A stretch of 64,000 bases of DNA, from positions 99,753 to 163,752 of the forward strand of contig WGNC01000025.1 in assembly GCA_016124745.1 (NCBI GenBank), read 5' to 3'. The notes below the pieces were generated by a model. It ran no database searches. It worked only from the letters and a program-made list of their open reading frames with translations, and had not been told where the DNA came from. Made by a program: the position numbers and the translations under genes. Positions 1-7,744 of this stretch are shown piece after piece. How positions within the stretch are numbered: the first letter of the stretch is position 1; each line of letters begins with the position of its first letter. Origin of the DNA: Thiobacillus sp. GTDB taxonomy: Bacteria > Pseudomonadota > Gammaproteobacteria > Burkholderiales > Thiobacillaceae.

Positions 1-430
1 TGCGCATGTTGATGTCTTTCGACACCAGGATGACCTGACGCTTGGGATAGTGACGCGAGAGAAACAGGACCACGCCGAGGATCTGGTTGTCGACCTTGCT
101 GGTCGGCAGGCTCATCGGGATATCACCGGAGATCGCCTCGGTTTGCAGAAACAGCCTGCCGGTGGCAGCTTTGTGGCTGTGTTCTGCGAGCGGCACTCCC
201 TCCTCGATGCTGTCGAGCTTGCTGACGATCTCGTCAATGAAACGGCTGGCCTGACGCGCGTTGCGCGACACCTCGGTCATGCCCTTCTTGTGCATGTCGA
301 GTTCTTCAAGCGTGGCGATCGGTACGTAGATATCGTGTTCCTCGAAGCGGAACAGGCTAGTGGGGTCGTGCATCAACACGTTGGTGTCCAAAACGAACAG
401 CTTGGTCGGGGCGGCAGATTTTCTCGGCAT
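1..430 (-). CDS. PIN domain / PhoH-family ATPase, N-terminal part (truncated by window edge)
   Basis: The reverse strand encodes about 143 residues from an ATG at 428-430 and runs off the left edge of the window. The protein opens with MPRKSAAPTKLFVLDTNVLM, and LDTNVLMHDP is the acidic first strand of a PIN nuclease fold. The conserved acidic context EELD and DEIV follows, and RQVILVSKD is the third PIN strand. This arrangement is that of the N-terminal PIN half of the PIN-PhoH fusion proteins (YlaK/PhoH2 type), in which a PhoH-type ATPase follows and the pair is thought to act on RNA. The PhoH half is outside the window, so the fusion is inferred. Confidence 0.8.
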   Translation of the reverse strand, partial: MPRKSAAPTKLFVLDTNVLMHDPTSLFRFEEHDIYVPIATLEELDMHKKGMTEVSRNARQASRFIDEIVSKLDSIEEGVPLAEHSHKAATGRLFLQTEAISGDIPMSLPTSKVDNQILGVVLFLSRHYPKRQVILVSKDINMR

Positions 431-700
431 GTGGTGATCGTCGTGTCTGGATTGGAAATGCATTCATCCTACCTCAAGCCGATGGCAGCTTGTCCAGTCT
501 GCCATCTAAACTTGAAACCCTGCCGGCGGCGCGAATTTGGCACGGAATTTACCGGTAAGATGACCGGCTGATCAGCCCAAGGATCCTAGATGAACATGAT
601 CCCTGTTACACCTCGCGTCGTCTGCACCCTGCCTCTGGGCAAGGCTGGCTTCGGCCGGGCCGGGGTAGCGCCCGGTCTTCATCCACGGGGCTGATTGCCG

Positions 701-1096
701 ATGTTGCGGCTGGGCTGGCTGATTCTTGTCTGGGTAGGGTCGCAGCCGCTACAGGCCCAGGTCGCTGCGCACATGCTGCTGCAGGATTCTCCGCTCGCCG
801 GTTTTCAATATCATGCGGGCAGGGCAATTTGGTCGCAGATGCAGGTGGGCGATGCGCTGGCCCTGATACGCGAGCCGGACAATCCGTTCGATCCAAATGC
901 GGTGCGGGTCGAGTGGCAGGGCCACAAGATCGGCTACGTGCCGCGCCGCGAGAATGCCGACGTGGCGCGATTCATGGATCGCGGGCAACGACTGGAGGCG
1001 CGCATTGCCCGGCTGGCCGAGGTGCGCGATCCGTGGTCGCGGGTGCGTTTCGAGATCCTGATTCCCTTGCAGCCAACCGGGCAGCGGGCACCATGA
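701..1096 (+). CDS. Exported HIRAN-domain protein
   Basis: A 131-residue protein. The ATG at 701 is chosen over an in-frame TTG two codons upstream because it begins a normal signal peptide (MLRLGWLILVWVGSQPLQAQ, cleavage near residue 20). The rest is one HIRAN domain: a GFQYHAG entry, then LIREPDNPFDPNAVRV and GYVPRRENADVARFMD, which carry the family's N-P-x-D-x-x-A-V core. HIRAN domains are known as DNA-end-binding modules in helicases such as HLTF. Here there is no enzyme domain and the protein should leave the cytoplasm, so the role is unknown. The stop overlaps the start of the next gene (ATGA), implying co-translation with a periplasmic dehydrogenase. Confidence 0.75.
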   Translation: MLRLGWLILVWVGSQPLQAQVAAHMLLQDSPLAGFQYHAGRAIWSQMQVGDALALIREPDNPFDPNAVRVEWQGHKIGYVPRRENADVARFMDRGQRLEARIARLAEVRDPWSRVRFEILIPLQPTGQRAP

Positions 1097-2199
1097 GGCG
1101 ACGTCTTTCGAATGGGTTTGCGATAGCGTTGCTGACACTGGGCTCGATGGCACAGGCGGTGGCGGCGTCCGCTGCGCTGCCGTTGTCCCGCCTCGAACTG
1201 CCAGCCGGATTTCGCATCGAGCTATTTGCCCGCGTCCCCAATGCGCGGCAGATGGCGCTCGGCAACAGCACGCTGTTTGTCGGCAGCATGCGGGCGGGCA
1301 AGGTCCATGCGGTTCCCCTGAGCAACCCGGCCAAACCGATGGTGATTGCAGACGGCCTCGAGATGCCGGTGGGTGTGGCGTTCCGCGACGGCGACCTGTA
1401 CGTGTCGGCCGTGAGCGGGATTCTGCGCCTGCGCGATATCGAGGCGAACCTGGACGCGCCGCCGCGCCCCGAGGTGGTGAGTCAGGCATATCCTGCCGAG
1501 ACCCACCACGGCTGGAAATTCATCGCCTTCGGGCCCGACGGCAAGCTCTACGTGCCGGTGGGCGCGCCATGCAATATCTGCGAGCCCGACCCGGATCGTT
1601 ATGCGACGATTACCCGGCTCGACGTGGCGAATGGGAAGGTCGATGTGGTCGCGCGCGGCGTGCGCAACACGGTGGGGTTCGACTGGCAGCCGCAAAGCGG
1701 TGAGCTCTGGTTTACCGATAACGGGCGCGACTGGCTGGGTGACGATGCGCCGCCGGACGAGCTCAATCGACTGAGCCGGCCGGGCCAGCATTTCGGCTAT
1801 CCGTATTGCCACGGCGGCACCATTGCCGACCCCGAGTTCGGCAAGACCCGGCACTGTTCCGAGTTCGTGCCGCCGGCACAGAATCTGGGCGCGCATGTAG
1901 CGAGCCTGGGCATGCGCTTCTATACCGGTACGCAATTTCCCACGCGCTACCGGAATGCCGTCTTCATCGCCGAGCACGGTTCCTGGAACCGCAGCGAGAA
2001 AGACGGCTATCGCGTGAGCGTGGTGCGGCTGCAGGACAGGCGCGCAGTGAGTTACGAATCCTTCGTCACTGGCTGGCTGAACGGCGATTCCGCCTGGGGC
2101 CGTCCGGCCGACGTGCTGGTCATGCCAGACGGCAGTTTGCTGATTTCGGACGACCTGGCCGGCGCGATCTATCGCGTGACGTATTCCGGCATCCGATAA
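1093..2199 (+). CDS. PQQ-dependent sugar dehydrogenase-like (sorbosone dehydrogenase family) periplasmic protein
   Basis: A 368-residue protein whose ATG at 1093 overlaps the preceding stop codon. It has a signal peptide (FAIALLTLGSMAQAVAASA) and a six-bladed beta-propeller of the soluble glucose/sorbosone dehydrogenase type. Diagnostic stretches are LPAGFRIELFA, GVRNTVGFDWQP, GELWFTDNGRDWLGDD, ELNRLSRPGQHFGYPYCHGG, AEHGSWNRSEKDGY and RPADVLVMPDGSLLISDD. These proteins bind PQQ and calcium and oxidise sugars or related alcohols in the periplasm. The four cysteines at GAPCNICEP, YCHGG and HCSEF suggest disulphides. The substrate cannot be told from sequence, and many relatives are only known as predicted dehydrogenases. 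Confidence 0.85.
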   Translation: MRRRLSNGFAIALLTLGSMAQAVAASAALPLSRLELPAGFRIELFARVPNARQMALGNSTLFVGSMRAGKVHAVPLSNPAKPMVIADGLEMPVGVAFRDGDLYVSAVSGILRLRDIEANLDAPPRPEVVSQAYPAETHHGWKFIAFGPDGKLYVPVGAPCNICEPDPDRYATITRLDVANGKVDVVARGVRNTVGFDWQPQSGELWFTDNGRDWLGDDAPPDELNRLSRPGQHFGYPYCHGGTIADPEFGKTRHCSEFVPPAQNLGAHVASLGMRFYTGTQFPTRYRNAVFIAEHGSWNRSEKDGYRVSVVRLQDRRAVSYESFVTGWLNGDSAWGRPADVLVMPDGSLLISDDLAGAIYRVTYSGIR

Positions 2200-2262
2200 C
2201 CGGCCGTTGCAGCACGCTCGGCGGCTCCGTATAGCGCTGCAACGGCCTGTTAAAATTGTTCC

Positions 2263-2970
2263 ATGAAATTGCTCGTTCTCGACACCTCCACCGAGTACTG
2301 CTCGGCCGCGCTGTGGCTGGATGGTCATGTCCATGCGCGCCGGGTGCTGGCTGGACAGCGGCACAGCAGCCTGTTACTGCCGATGGTGGATGAATTGCTG
2401 CGCGAGTCAGACACCCGCTTGCGCCAGCTGGACGGCCTTGCCTATGGTGCCGGCCCCGGTTCCTTCACAGGACTGCGCATTGCCTGCGCCGTGACTCAGG
2501 GCCTGGCGTTCGGCGCCGACCTGCCGGTGGTCGGTGTCTCCACACTGGAATCGATCGCCGCGCAGACCGGCGCTGACAAGGTGCTGACCGTGCTGGATGC
2601 GCGCATGGCTGAGGTCTATTGGGCAGCGTACCAACGTGAGGCCAAGCCCTCTGACGGACATCGACGCTGGCGCGCTGTCATAGCGCCCGCGCTGGCACTG
2701 CCCGAGTCGGTCCATGTCCCGGACGGCGGCAACTGGGTCGGTGCCGGCAACGGTTTTGCCGCTTTGGGCGAGGTGTTGCGTCCGCGCCTGGCCGCCCAGC
2801 TGGCGCGTATCGACGACACGCTGATGCCCGACGCCGCGGCGATGGCGCCGCTCGCTGCGCAGGCTTTCGCGCGCGGCGGGGGCATGGACGCCGCGCTCGC
2901 CGCACCGGTCTATTTGCGGGACAAGGTGGCGTTGACGGTGGACGAACGCCGCGCCAGGACAACGGCATGA
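2263..2970 (+). CDS. tsaB: tRNA threonylcarbamoyladenosine biosynthesis protein TsaB
   Basis: A 235-residue protein with the TsaB form of the ASKHA fold: MKLLVLDTSTEYCSAAL at the N-terminus, RHSSLLLPMVDELL, and the glycine-rich GAGPGSFTGLRIA. TsaB pairs with TsaD and TsaE in the complex that puts threonylcarbamoyl on A37 of tRNAs reading ANN codons; it is a non-catalytic dimer partner of TsaD. Its length is normal. The stop overlaps rimI by 4 bases, and rimI in turn overlaps a uracil-DNA glycosylase gene, so the three form one operon. Confidence 0.95.
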   Translation: MKLLVLDTSTEYCSAALWLDGHVHARRVLAGQRHSSLLLPMVDELLRESDTRLRQLDGLAYGAGPGSFTGLRIACAVTQGLAFGADLPVVGVSTLESIAAQTGADKVLTVLDARMAEVYWAAYQREAKPSDGHRRWRAVIAPALALPESVHVPDGGNWVGAGNGFAALGEVLRPRLAAQLARIDDTLMPDAAAMAPLAAQAFARGGGMDAALAAPVYLRDKVALTVDERRARTTA

Positions 2971-3434
2971 GTGCGGTGTTTGAAATCGCGCACCGTTTGC
3001 GTCCGATGTGCGAAGCGGACCTGCCGCGCATCCACCGGATCGAACTGGCGAGCTACGAATACCCGTGGACACCTGGAAATTTTGCAGATTCGCTGGAAGC
3101 AGGCTACAGCATGTGGGTGCGCGAAGCCGACGGCGAAGTGATCGGGTATTACGCCATGATGGCGGCGGCAGGCGAGGCCCACATCCTCAATCTCACCATC
3201 GCGCCGAGTTGGCGCCGGCACGGACTCGGACGCGATCTGCTAGAGCATTGCCTGGCCCGCGCCTGTGATCACCACGCCGAGAAGGTGTTTCTGGAGGTAC
3301 GCACTTCCAACGCGGCTGCGATCGCGCTGTATCACACCAGCGGGTTCGTCGATCTTGCGGTGCGACGGGGCTATTACCCTGCGCGCGGCGGACGCGAGGA
3401 CGCACTCGTCATGAAGCGCGAATTGACATGCTGA
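2967..3434 (+). CDS. rimI: Ribosomal protein S18 alanine N-acetyltransferase RimI
   Basis: A 155-residue GNAT-fold acetyltransferase. It shows the RimI-type opening LRPMCEADLPRIHRIELASY and the substrate loop YPWTPGNFADSL, then the acetyl-CoA pyrophosphate loop in IAPSWRRHGLGRDLLEHCL (the R/Q-x-x-G-x-G/A motif as RRHGLG). LEVRTSNAAAIALYHTSGF, the family's C-terminal signature, follows. RimI acetylates the N-terminal alanine of ribosomal protein S18. The gene sits between tsaB and the glycosylase with overlaps on both sides, as is common in proteobacteria. Confidence 0.93.
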   Translation: MSAVFEIAHRLRPMCEADLPRIHRIELASYEYPWTPGNFADSLEAGYSMWVREADGEVIGYYAMMAAAGEAHILNLTIAPSWRRHGLGRDLLEHCLARACDHHAEKVFLEVRTSNAAAIALYHTSGFVDLAVRRGYYPARGGREDALVMKRELTC

Positions 3435-4087
3435 GCCGGGACGATGTTTTCAGCGAACTCGGGATCGGTCCGGTGTGGCGCCTGCGCGATCGTCCAGACC
3501 CTTCGTCCACCGACCCACACCGGGCGCGCCATTACACCTGGGAACAGCTGGCTGATGCCGTCGCCCATTGCACGGCTTGCAAGCTGCACAGCAGCCGCAC
3601 CCAGGGTGTGCTGGGCGTAGGCGACCGCAACGCCGACTGGCTGATCATCGGCGAGGCACCCGGTGCGGACGAAGACCGCTTGGGCGAGCCGTTCGTCGGC
3701 CAGGCCGGCAAGCTGCTCGACGCCATGCTGGCATCGATCGGCCTGACGCGCGGCGAAAACGTGTACATCGCCAACGTGCTCAAATCGCGTCCGCCCGGCA
3801 ACCGCAATCCCGAGCCGGACGAAGTGGCCGCGTGCCGGCCCTATCTGCTGGCGCAGATCGAGCTCATCCAGCCGAAGCTCATCCTCGCACTGGGCCGCTT
3901 TGCCGCACAAAACCTGCTTGATACCGACGAGGCGATCGCTCGCCTGCGCGGACGGGTGCACCGGTTTCAGGAGGTGCCGCTGGTGGTGACCTACCATCCT
4001 GCCTACCTGCTGCGCAACCTGCCCGACAAGGCGCGCGCGTGGGAGGATCTGTGCCTGGCCCGTCGCATCATGCAATCCCTTGTTTAA
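3428..4087 (+). CDS. Family 4 uracil-DNA glycosylase
   Basis: A 219-residue protein that removes uracil from DNA. The active-site segment GEAPGADEDRLGEPFVG (motif A) lies near residues 74-90, and YHPAYLLRNL near 190 is motif B. Family 4 enzymes hold a 4Fe-4S cluster. The first ligands are clear as CTACKLH near residue 48 and a third is in AACRPYL. The remaining cysteine is only seen near the C-terminus (EDLCLARR) rather than about 16 residues after the third, so the cluster geometry may differ from the thermophile prototypes. It overlaps rimI by 7 bases. Confidence 0.87.
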   Translation: MLSRDDVFSELGIGPVWRLRDRPDPSSTDPHRARHYTWEQLADAVAHCTACKLHSSRTQGVLGVGDRNADWLIIGEAPGADEDRLGEPFVGQAGKLLDAMLASIGLTRGENVYIANVLKSRPPGNRNPEPDEVAACRPYLLAQIELIQPKLILALGRFAAQNLLDTDEAIARLRGRVHRFQEVPLVVTYHPAYLLRNLPDKARAWEDLCLARRIMQSLV

Positions 4088-4119
4088 TCGAACACCCTGA
4101 AAATCTGGTCTGACTGTCC

Positions 4120-5172
4120 ATGAAACTCCTTCATCCAGCACTGCGCTTTCGCGTCAACTATTTTTCGGATCTTGGCCGCCATCAGGTGGTCGTGTGGATG
4201 CCGGGCGACACGCCACCGGTCGATGCGCAAGTCGATGTCGGTCCGAAGATCGAGCACCACGTACCGAACGAGGCTTTCCGCAGCGACATCGCGCCGCTGC
4301 AGCGGGGGCGTTTCTATCCTTCGCAACTGCTGCATGCCGACGATGCGCCGGGCCCGATGTTCCGCGTGATGAAGCTGAACGAGGCCAGCTTCGTCGCGAA
4401 CTTCAGTCACCCGTTGCAGGGCCGCATATTCAGCATCGACAGTGGCAAGAGCGACGTGTCGACCGAGCCGGTCGGCAAGGTCGAGCAACTGCTGGAATGG
4501 AGCGGCATGGAAACGCAGACGCCGACGCCGACCGACTTCGAGGGGCCGGATGCCTTCCGCCGCGAGGACGAATTCCCCGATACCGAGTTCTACACCGTGG
4601 CCCGCAAGGTCACGCACGTCGACGCCGTGTGTGCGCGCCGCATCCAGGCCCTGTATCGAACCGTGCTGCCGGAAAATGCGCGGGTGCTCGACCTGATGGC
4701 GGGCTGGCGTTCACACCTGCCCGACACGGTGCGATCCGCTGTTGGCCTGGGCATGAACGCCGAGGAACTCGACGACAACCCGCAACTGGCGGAGCGCATC
4801 GTGAAGGACATCAATGCCGACCCCGCGCTGCCGTTTCCCGATGCGAGTTTCGATGCCGTCGTCTGCACGGTGTCGTTCGAATACCTGACGCAGCCGCACA
4901 AGATCGTCGCCGAGGCGAAACGAGTGCTCAAGCCGGGCGGCATGTTCGTGGTGACGCTGTCGCATCGCTATTTCCCGCCCAAGGTCATCAAGCTCTGGAC
5001 GCAGCTGCACCCGATGGAGCGTATGGCCTGGGTCGGCACGCTGATCAAGCAGGCCGGGTTCAAGAAGGTGGAAACCTATGTGGAGCGCGGCCTCAAGCGT
5101 CCCAAGGACGACCGCTACGCCGACAAGCTGACCGAATCCGATCCGTTGTTCGCCACCTGGGGCGTGGCGTAG
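4120..5172 (+). CDS. Protein with an N-terminal SlyD/FKBP-like segment fused to a SAM methyltransferase domain
   Basis: A 350-residue cytoplasmic protein. Residues about 40-110 read like the C-terminal half of SlyD-type FKBP proteins: a V-x-V-G run, VPNEAF, LQRGRF, then SHPLQGRIFSID, which matches the SlyD pattern H-x-L-x-G-x-x-L-x-F. Residues about 170-290 are a class I methyltransferase: RVLDLMAGW (motif I without the usual glycine triad), LPFPDASFDAVVCTVSFEYL (motif IV) and EAKRVLKPGGMFVVTLSHR (motif V/VI). The methyl acceptor is unknown. The gene lies 32 bp after the glycosylase gene and 38 bp before lemA. The SlyD comparison is from memory of the family sequence, not an alignment. Confidence 0.7.
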   Translation: MKLLHPALRFRVNYFSDLGRHQVVVWMPGDTPPVDAQVDVGPKIEHHVPNEAFRSDIAPLQRGRFYPSQLLHADDAPGPMFRVMKLNEASFVANFSHPLQGRIFSIDSGKSDVSTEPVGKVEQLLEWSGMETQTPTPTDFEGPDAFRREDEFPDTEFYTVARKVTHVDAVCARRIQALYRTVLPENARVLDLMAGWRSHLPDTVRSAVGLGMNAEELDDNPQLAERIVKDINADPALPFPDASFDAVVCTVSFEYLTQPHKIVAEAKRVLKPGGMFVVTLSHRYFPPKVIKLWTQLHPMERMAWVGTLIKQAGFKKVETYVERGLKRPKDDRYADKLTESDPLFATWGVA

Positions 5173-5210
5173 ACTACATCGATCCATAATCACCAAACTG
5201 GGAGACGGCA

Positions 5211-5843
5211 ATGTGCAAATGGTTGAATGCATTGAAGTGGGTGGTCGCGGGATGGTTGGCGCTGACGCTGTCGGGCTGCGGCTACAACACGCTGCAAAGC
5301 ACCGACGAGGAAATCAAGGCGACCTGGGCCGAGGTGCTGAACCAGTACCAGAGGCGTGCCGACCTGGTGCCGAATCTGGTCAATGTGGTCAAGGGTTACG
5401 CTGCGCACGAGCAGGACGTGTTCACCGCGGTGACCGAGGCGCGCGCGCGCGTTGGGGCGATCCAGGCCACTCCCGAGCTGGTCAACGACGAAGCGGCGTT
5501 CCAGAAATTCATCGCCGCGCAGGGCGAACTCACTGGCGCGATTTCCCGCCTGCTACTGGTTGCGGAGAACTACCCGCAACTGAAGGCGGACGGCCTGTTC
5601 CGTGATCTGCAGGCGCAACTCGAAGGCACCGAGAACCGCATCACTGTGGCACGCAACCGCTACATTGACGCGGTGAAAACCTACAACGTCACCGTGCGCT
5701 CCTTCCCGTCCAACCTCACGGCGATGGTATTCGGATACAAGACCAAGCCGAGTTTCACTGTGGAAAATGAAAAGGCCATCGCTGTTCCGCCGAAGGTCGA
5801 CTTCGGTGCGCCGGCTCCCGTTGCGCCATCCAGCGGTGGCTAG
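5211..5843 (+). CDS. lemA: LemA family lipoprotein
   Basis: A 210-residue protein with a lipoprotein signal peptide ending in the lipobox LSGC at Cys23. After it come the LemA hallmarks: EEIKATWAEVLNQYQRRADLVPNLVNVVKGYA, an anti-parallel helical bundle, and RFVAVARN-type later helices (NRITVARNRYIDAVKTYN; FPSNLTAMVFGYKTKPSF). LemA proteins are membrane-anchored helical proteins of uncertain role. They are regularly found beside TPM-domain genes, exactly as here: two TPM genes follow directly. Confidence 0.9.
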   Translation: MCKWLNALKWVVAGWLALTLSGCGYNTLQSTDEEIKATWAEVLNQYQRRADLVPNLVNVVKGYAAHEQDVFTAVTEARARVGAIQATPELVNDEAAFQKFIAAQGELTGAISRLLLVAENYPQLKADGLFRDLQAQLEGTENRITVARNRYIDAVKTYNVTVRSFPSNLTAMVFGYKTKPSFTVENEKAIAVPPKVDFGAPAPVAPSSGG

Positions 5844-5961
5844 CCGGGATGGTGCAGCGGGCCGCCTGTCAAACAAGCGGTGATCCGGCTTGTCAGCCCT
5901 GAGCTACCGGGCGCATACGATCTTTCACGGGCTTCTGCCCGCAGGAAGGCGGCTCCCCCTT

Positions 5962-6783
5962 GTGGGACGTGTGGCGTTCGGTTTGTTTCTGCTGCTGTTT
6001 GCTTTGTCAGCCTGTGCCGAGGTGGCGGTGCCGCAGCTATCGCGACGGGTCACCGACCTGACCGCCACGCTCAGCGCAGGGCAAGTTGACGATCTCGAAG
6101 CCAGGCTCGCCGCATTCGAGGCAAAAAAGGGCAGCCAGATTGCCGTCCTGATTGTTCCCAGCACCCAGCCCGAAGACATCGCGCAATATGGCATCCGCGT
6201 CGCCGAGCAATGGAAGATCGGCCGCAAGAATATCGACGACGGTGTGATCGTGATCGTCGCCAAGGATGACCGCCGCATGCGCATCGAGGTTGGCTACGGT
6301 CTGGAGGGCGCGATCCCCGACGCCATCGCCAAGCGGGTGATCGCCGAAACGATCACGCCGCAGTTCCAGGCGGGCGCTTTCTACGGCGGCATCGATGCCG
6401 GCGTCCAGCAGTTGATGCGGCTGATCGAAGGGGAGCCTTTGCCGCCACCCGTTGCGCCGGGGGGTGGCGGAACCGGTGATGCATTCCTTCCGCTCGTCGT
6501 CGGCGGCATTTTCGCGGGCTGGCTGCTGTCGACCCTGATGAGCCGCCCGGCTGCAGGCGGCGTCGCCGCGTTGGGAAGCGGGGCGGTGGGGGCCGTCCTG
6601 ATGGGTTTCACACCCGTCTTGCTGTTCATCGCGTTTTTCGTGTTTGCTATCGTGGCATCGGGCTTTCGCCACAGCGGAGGCTGGTCCAGTGGTGGCCGGG
6701 GGGGCGGCGGATTTGGCGGAGGGGGTTCCTGGGGGGGCGGCGGAGGCGGATTCGGCGGCGGAGGCGCGTCAGGCTCATGGTGA
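5962..6783 (+). CDS. TPM-domain protein (YgcG-like), exported and membrane-bound, glycine-rich tail
   Basis: A TPM domain lies in the first half (VTDLTATLSAGQVDDLEARLAAFEAKKGSQ, then DDGVIVIVAKDDRRMRIEVGYGLEGAIPD, the family's R-I-E-V-G-Y-G-L-E motif). A proline-rich linker, two membrane helices (residues about 170-220) and a tail of almost pure glycine and serine ending FGGGGASGSW follow. The open frame extends to a TTG at 5890. I prefer GTG 5962, which starts a compact signal peptide ending in an LSAC lipobox-like site; this choice is uncertain. The TPM fold is also called TPM phosphatase after a plant homologue, but bacterial function is poorly known. The stop overlaps the next TPM gene. 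Confidence 0.8.
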   Translation: MGRVAFGLFLLLFALSACAEVAVPQLSRRVTDLTATLSAGQVDDLEARLAAFEAKKGSQIAVLIVPSTQPEDIAQYGIRVAEQWKIGRKNIDDGVIVIVAKDDRRMRIEVGYGLEGAIPDAIAKRVIAETITPQFQAGAFYGGIDAGVQQLMRLIEGEPLPPPVAPGGGGTGDAFLPLVVGGIFAGWLLSTLMSRPAAGGVAALGSGAVGAVLMGFTPVLLFIAFFVFAIVASGFRHSGGWSSGGRGGGGFGGGGSWGGGGGGFGGGGASGSW

Positions 6784-7310
6784 ATTTCAAGCGTTGGCTC
6801 AGGCACGTGTTTATGCCGCCGTGGGCGTGGCGACGCGCGTTTCCGCGGACAACGCTGGATGCGATCGAGGCCGCCATACGCGCGTCAGAGACCACCCATG
6901 GCGGCGAAATCCGCTTTGCAGTCGAAAACAGCCTTGCGGCTTCCCGGGTGTGGCGCGGCATCAGCGGACGCGAACGCGCGATCGAGGTGTTTTCGCAGTT
7001 GCGGGTGTGGGACACCGAGCACAACAGCGGCGTGCTGGTTTACCTGCTGCTCGCCGACCGTGATATCGAAATCGTCGCGGATCGCGGTGTTGCAGGCCGG
7101 GTGGAAGGAACCGCATGGGAAGCGGTGGCGCAGGCCATGGAAGCCGCATTCAGGAACGGTGAATTCGAGCGCGGTGCGCTGCTGGGTATCGAGCAGATCA
7201 GCGCATTGCTGACAGAAAATTTTCCGCTGGCTGGGCATTTCTTCCCTTCAGGGGGTAATCCCGACGAACTGGGAAATCGACCGGTGATCGTGCCCAGAGG
7301 GCATCAATGA
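6777..7310 (+). CDS. Second TPM-domain protein, no signal peptide
   Basis: A 177-residue protein overlapping the upstream TPM gene by 7 bases. A basic, tryptophan-rich start (NFKRWLRHVFMPPWAWRRAFP) is followed by a TPM domain: LDAIEAAIRASETTHGGEIRFAVE, VWDTEHNSGVLVYLLLADRDIEIVADRGV and a C-terminal helix region. There is no signal peptide and no membrane helix, so it should stay in the cytoplasm or on the inner face of the membrane. Paired TPM genes of this kind, one exported and one not, follow lemA in many proteobacteria. The function is not established. Confidence 0.8.
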   Translation: MVNFKRWLRHVFMPPWAWRRAFPRTTLDAIEAAIRASETTHGGEIRFAVENSLAASRVWRGISGRERAIEVFSQLRVWDTEHNSGVLVYLLLADRDIEIVADRGVAGRVEGTAWEAVAQAMEAAFRNGEFERGALLGIEQISALLTENFPLAGHFFPSGGNPDELGNRPVIVPRGHQ

Positions 7311-7319
7311 GGAGATGAG

Positions 7320-7727
7320 ATGCAGGCGTATTTCTGGTGGTGGATTCTGGCGGCTGTGCTGGTGGGTGTGGAACTCACCAGCGGGACGTTTTATCTGCTG
7401 GTGTATGGCATTGCAGCGGTGGTGGCGGGCCTGGCGGCGTGGCTGGGCGCGGGTGTGACGGCGCAACTGCTGATCGCGGCCGTGATCGCGGCGGTTGGCA
7501 CGCTGGCCTTGCGCCACTGGTCGCGCAGCACCGCGCATCCCGAATCCACCGTGCAGGACATGGACATCGGCCAGCCGGTCCAGGTCGAGTCCTGGCAGGG
7601 CGGTCGTGGCCAGGTCAAATATCGCGGCGCGCTGTGGGATGCCGAGGCCGAGTCGGCCAGCACCGACAGCGCGCAGCCGCTGGTGATTCGTGCAGTCAAA
7701 GGCAATACGCTGGTTCTCGGAAATTAA
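7320..7727 (+). CDS. NfeD-family membrane protein
   Basis: A 135-residue protein preceded by a good ribosome-binding site (GGAG at 7311-7314). Two or three membrane helices occupy residues 1-65 (FWWWILAAVLVGVELTSGTFYLLVYGI at the start). They are followed by an OB-fold soluble domain with the NfeD signature: DIGQPVQVESWQGGRGQVKYRGALWDAEAE. Short NfeD proteins lacking the protease half work with the SPFH protein encoded next to them in membrane quality control or microdomain organisation, and that partner is the next gene. Confidence 0.88.
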   Translation: MQAYFWWWILAAVLVGVELTSGTFYLLVYGIAAVVAGLAAWLGAGVTAQLLIAAVIAAVGTLALRHWSRSTAHPESTVQDMDIGQPVQVESWQGGRGQVKYRGALWDAEAESASTDSAQPLVIRAVKGNTLVLGN

Positions 7728-7744
7728 TCAACAGGGGTAGGGAT

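Noticed and set aside
590..694. 34-codon frame ahead of the HIRAN gene
   Set aside because: No ribosome site, no recognised motif and an arginine/glycine composition expected from random GC-rich DNA.
1222..2364. 380-codon minus-strand frame opposite the sugar dehydrogenase gene
   Set aside because: It is antisense to a gene with clear family motifs and its sequence is histidine- and arginine-rich, typical of a GC-rich shadow frame.
6680..6780. G-rich low-complexity tract that could be an assembly artefact
   Set aside because: It encodes the glycine-rich tail normal for YgcG-like TPM proteins and stays in frame.
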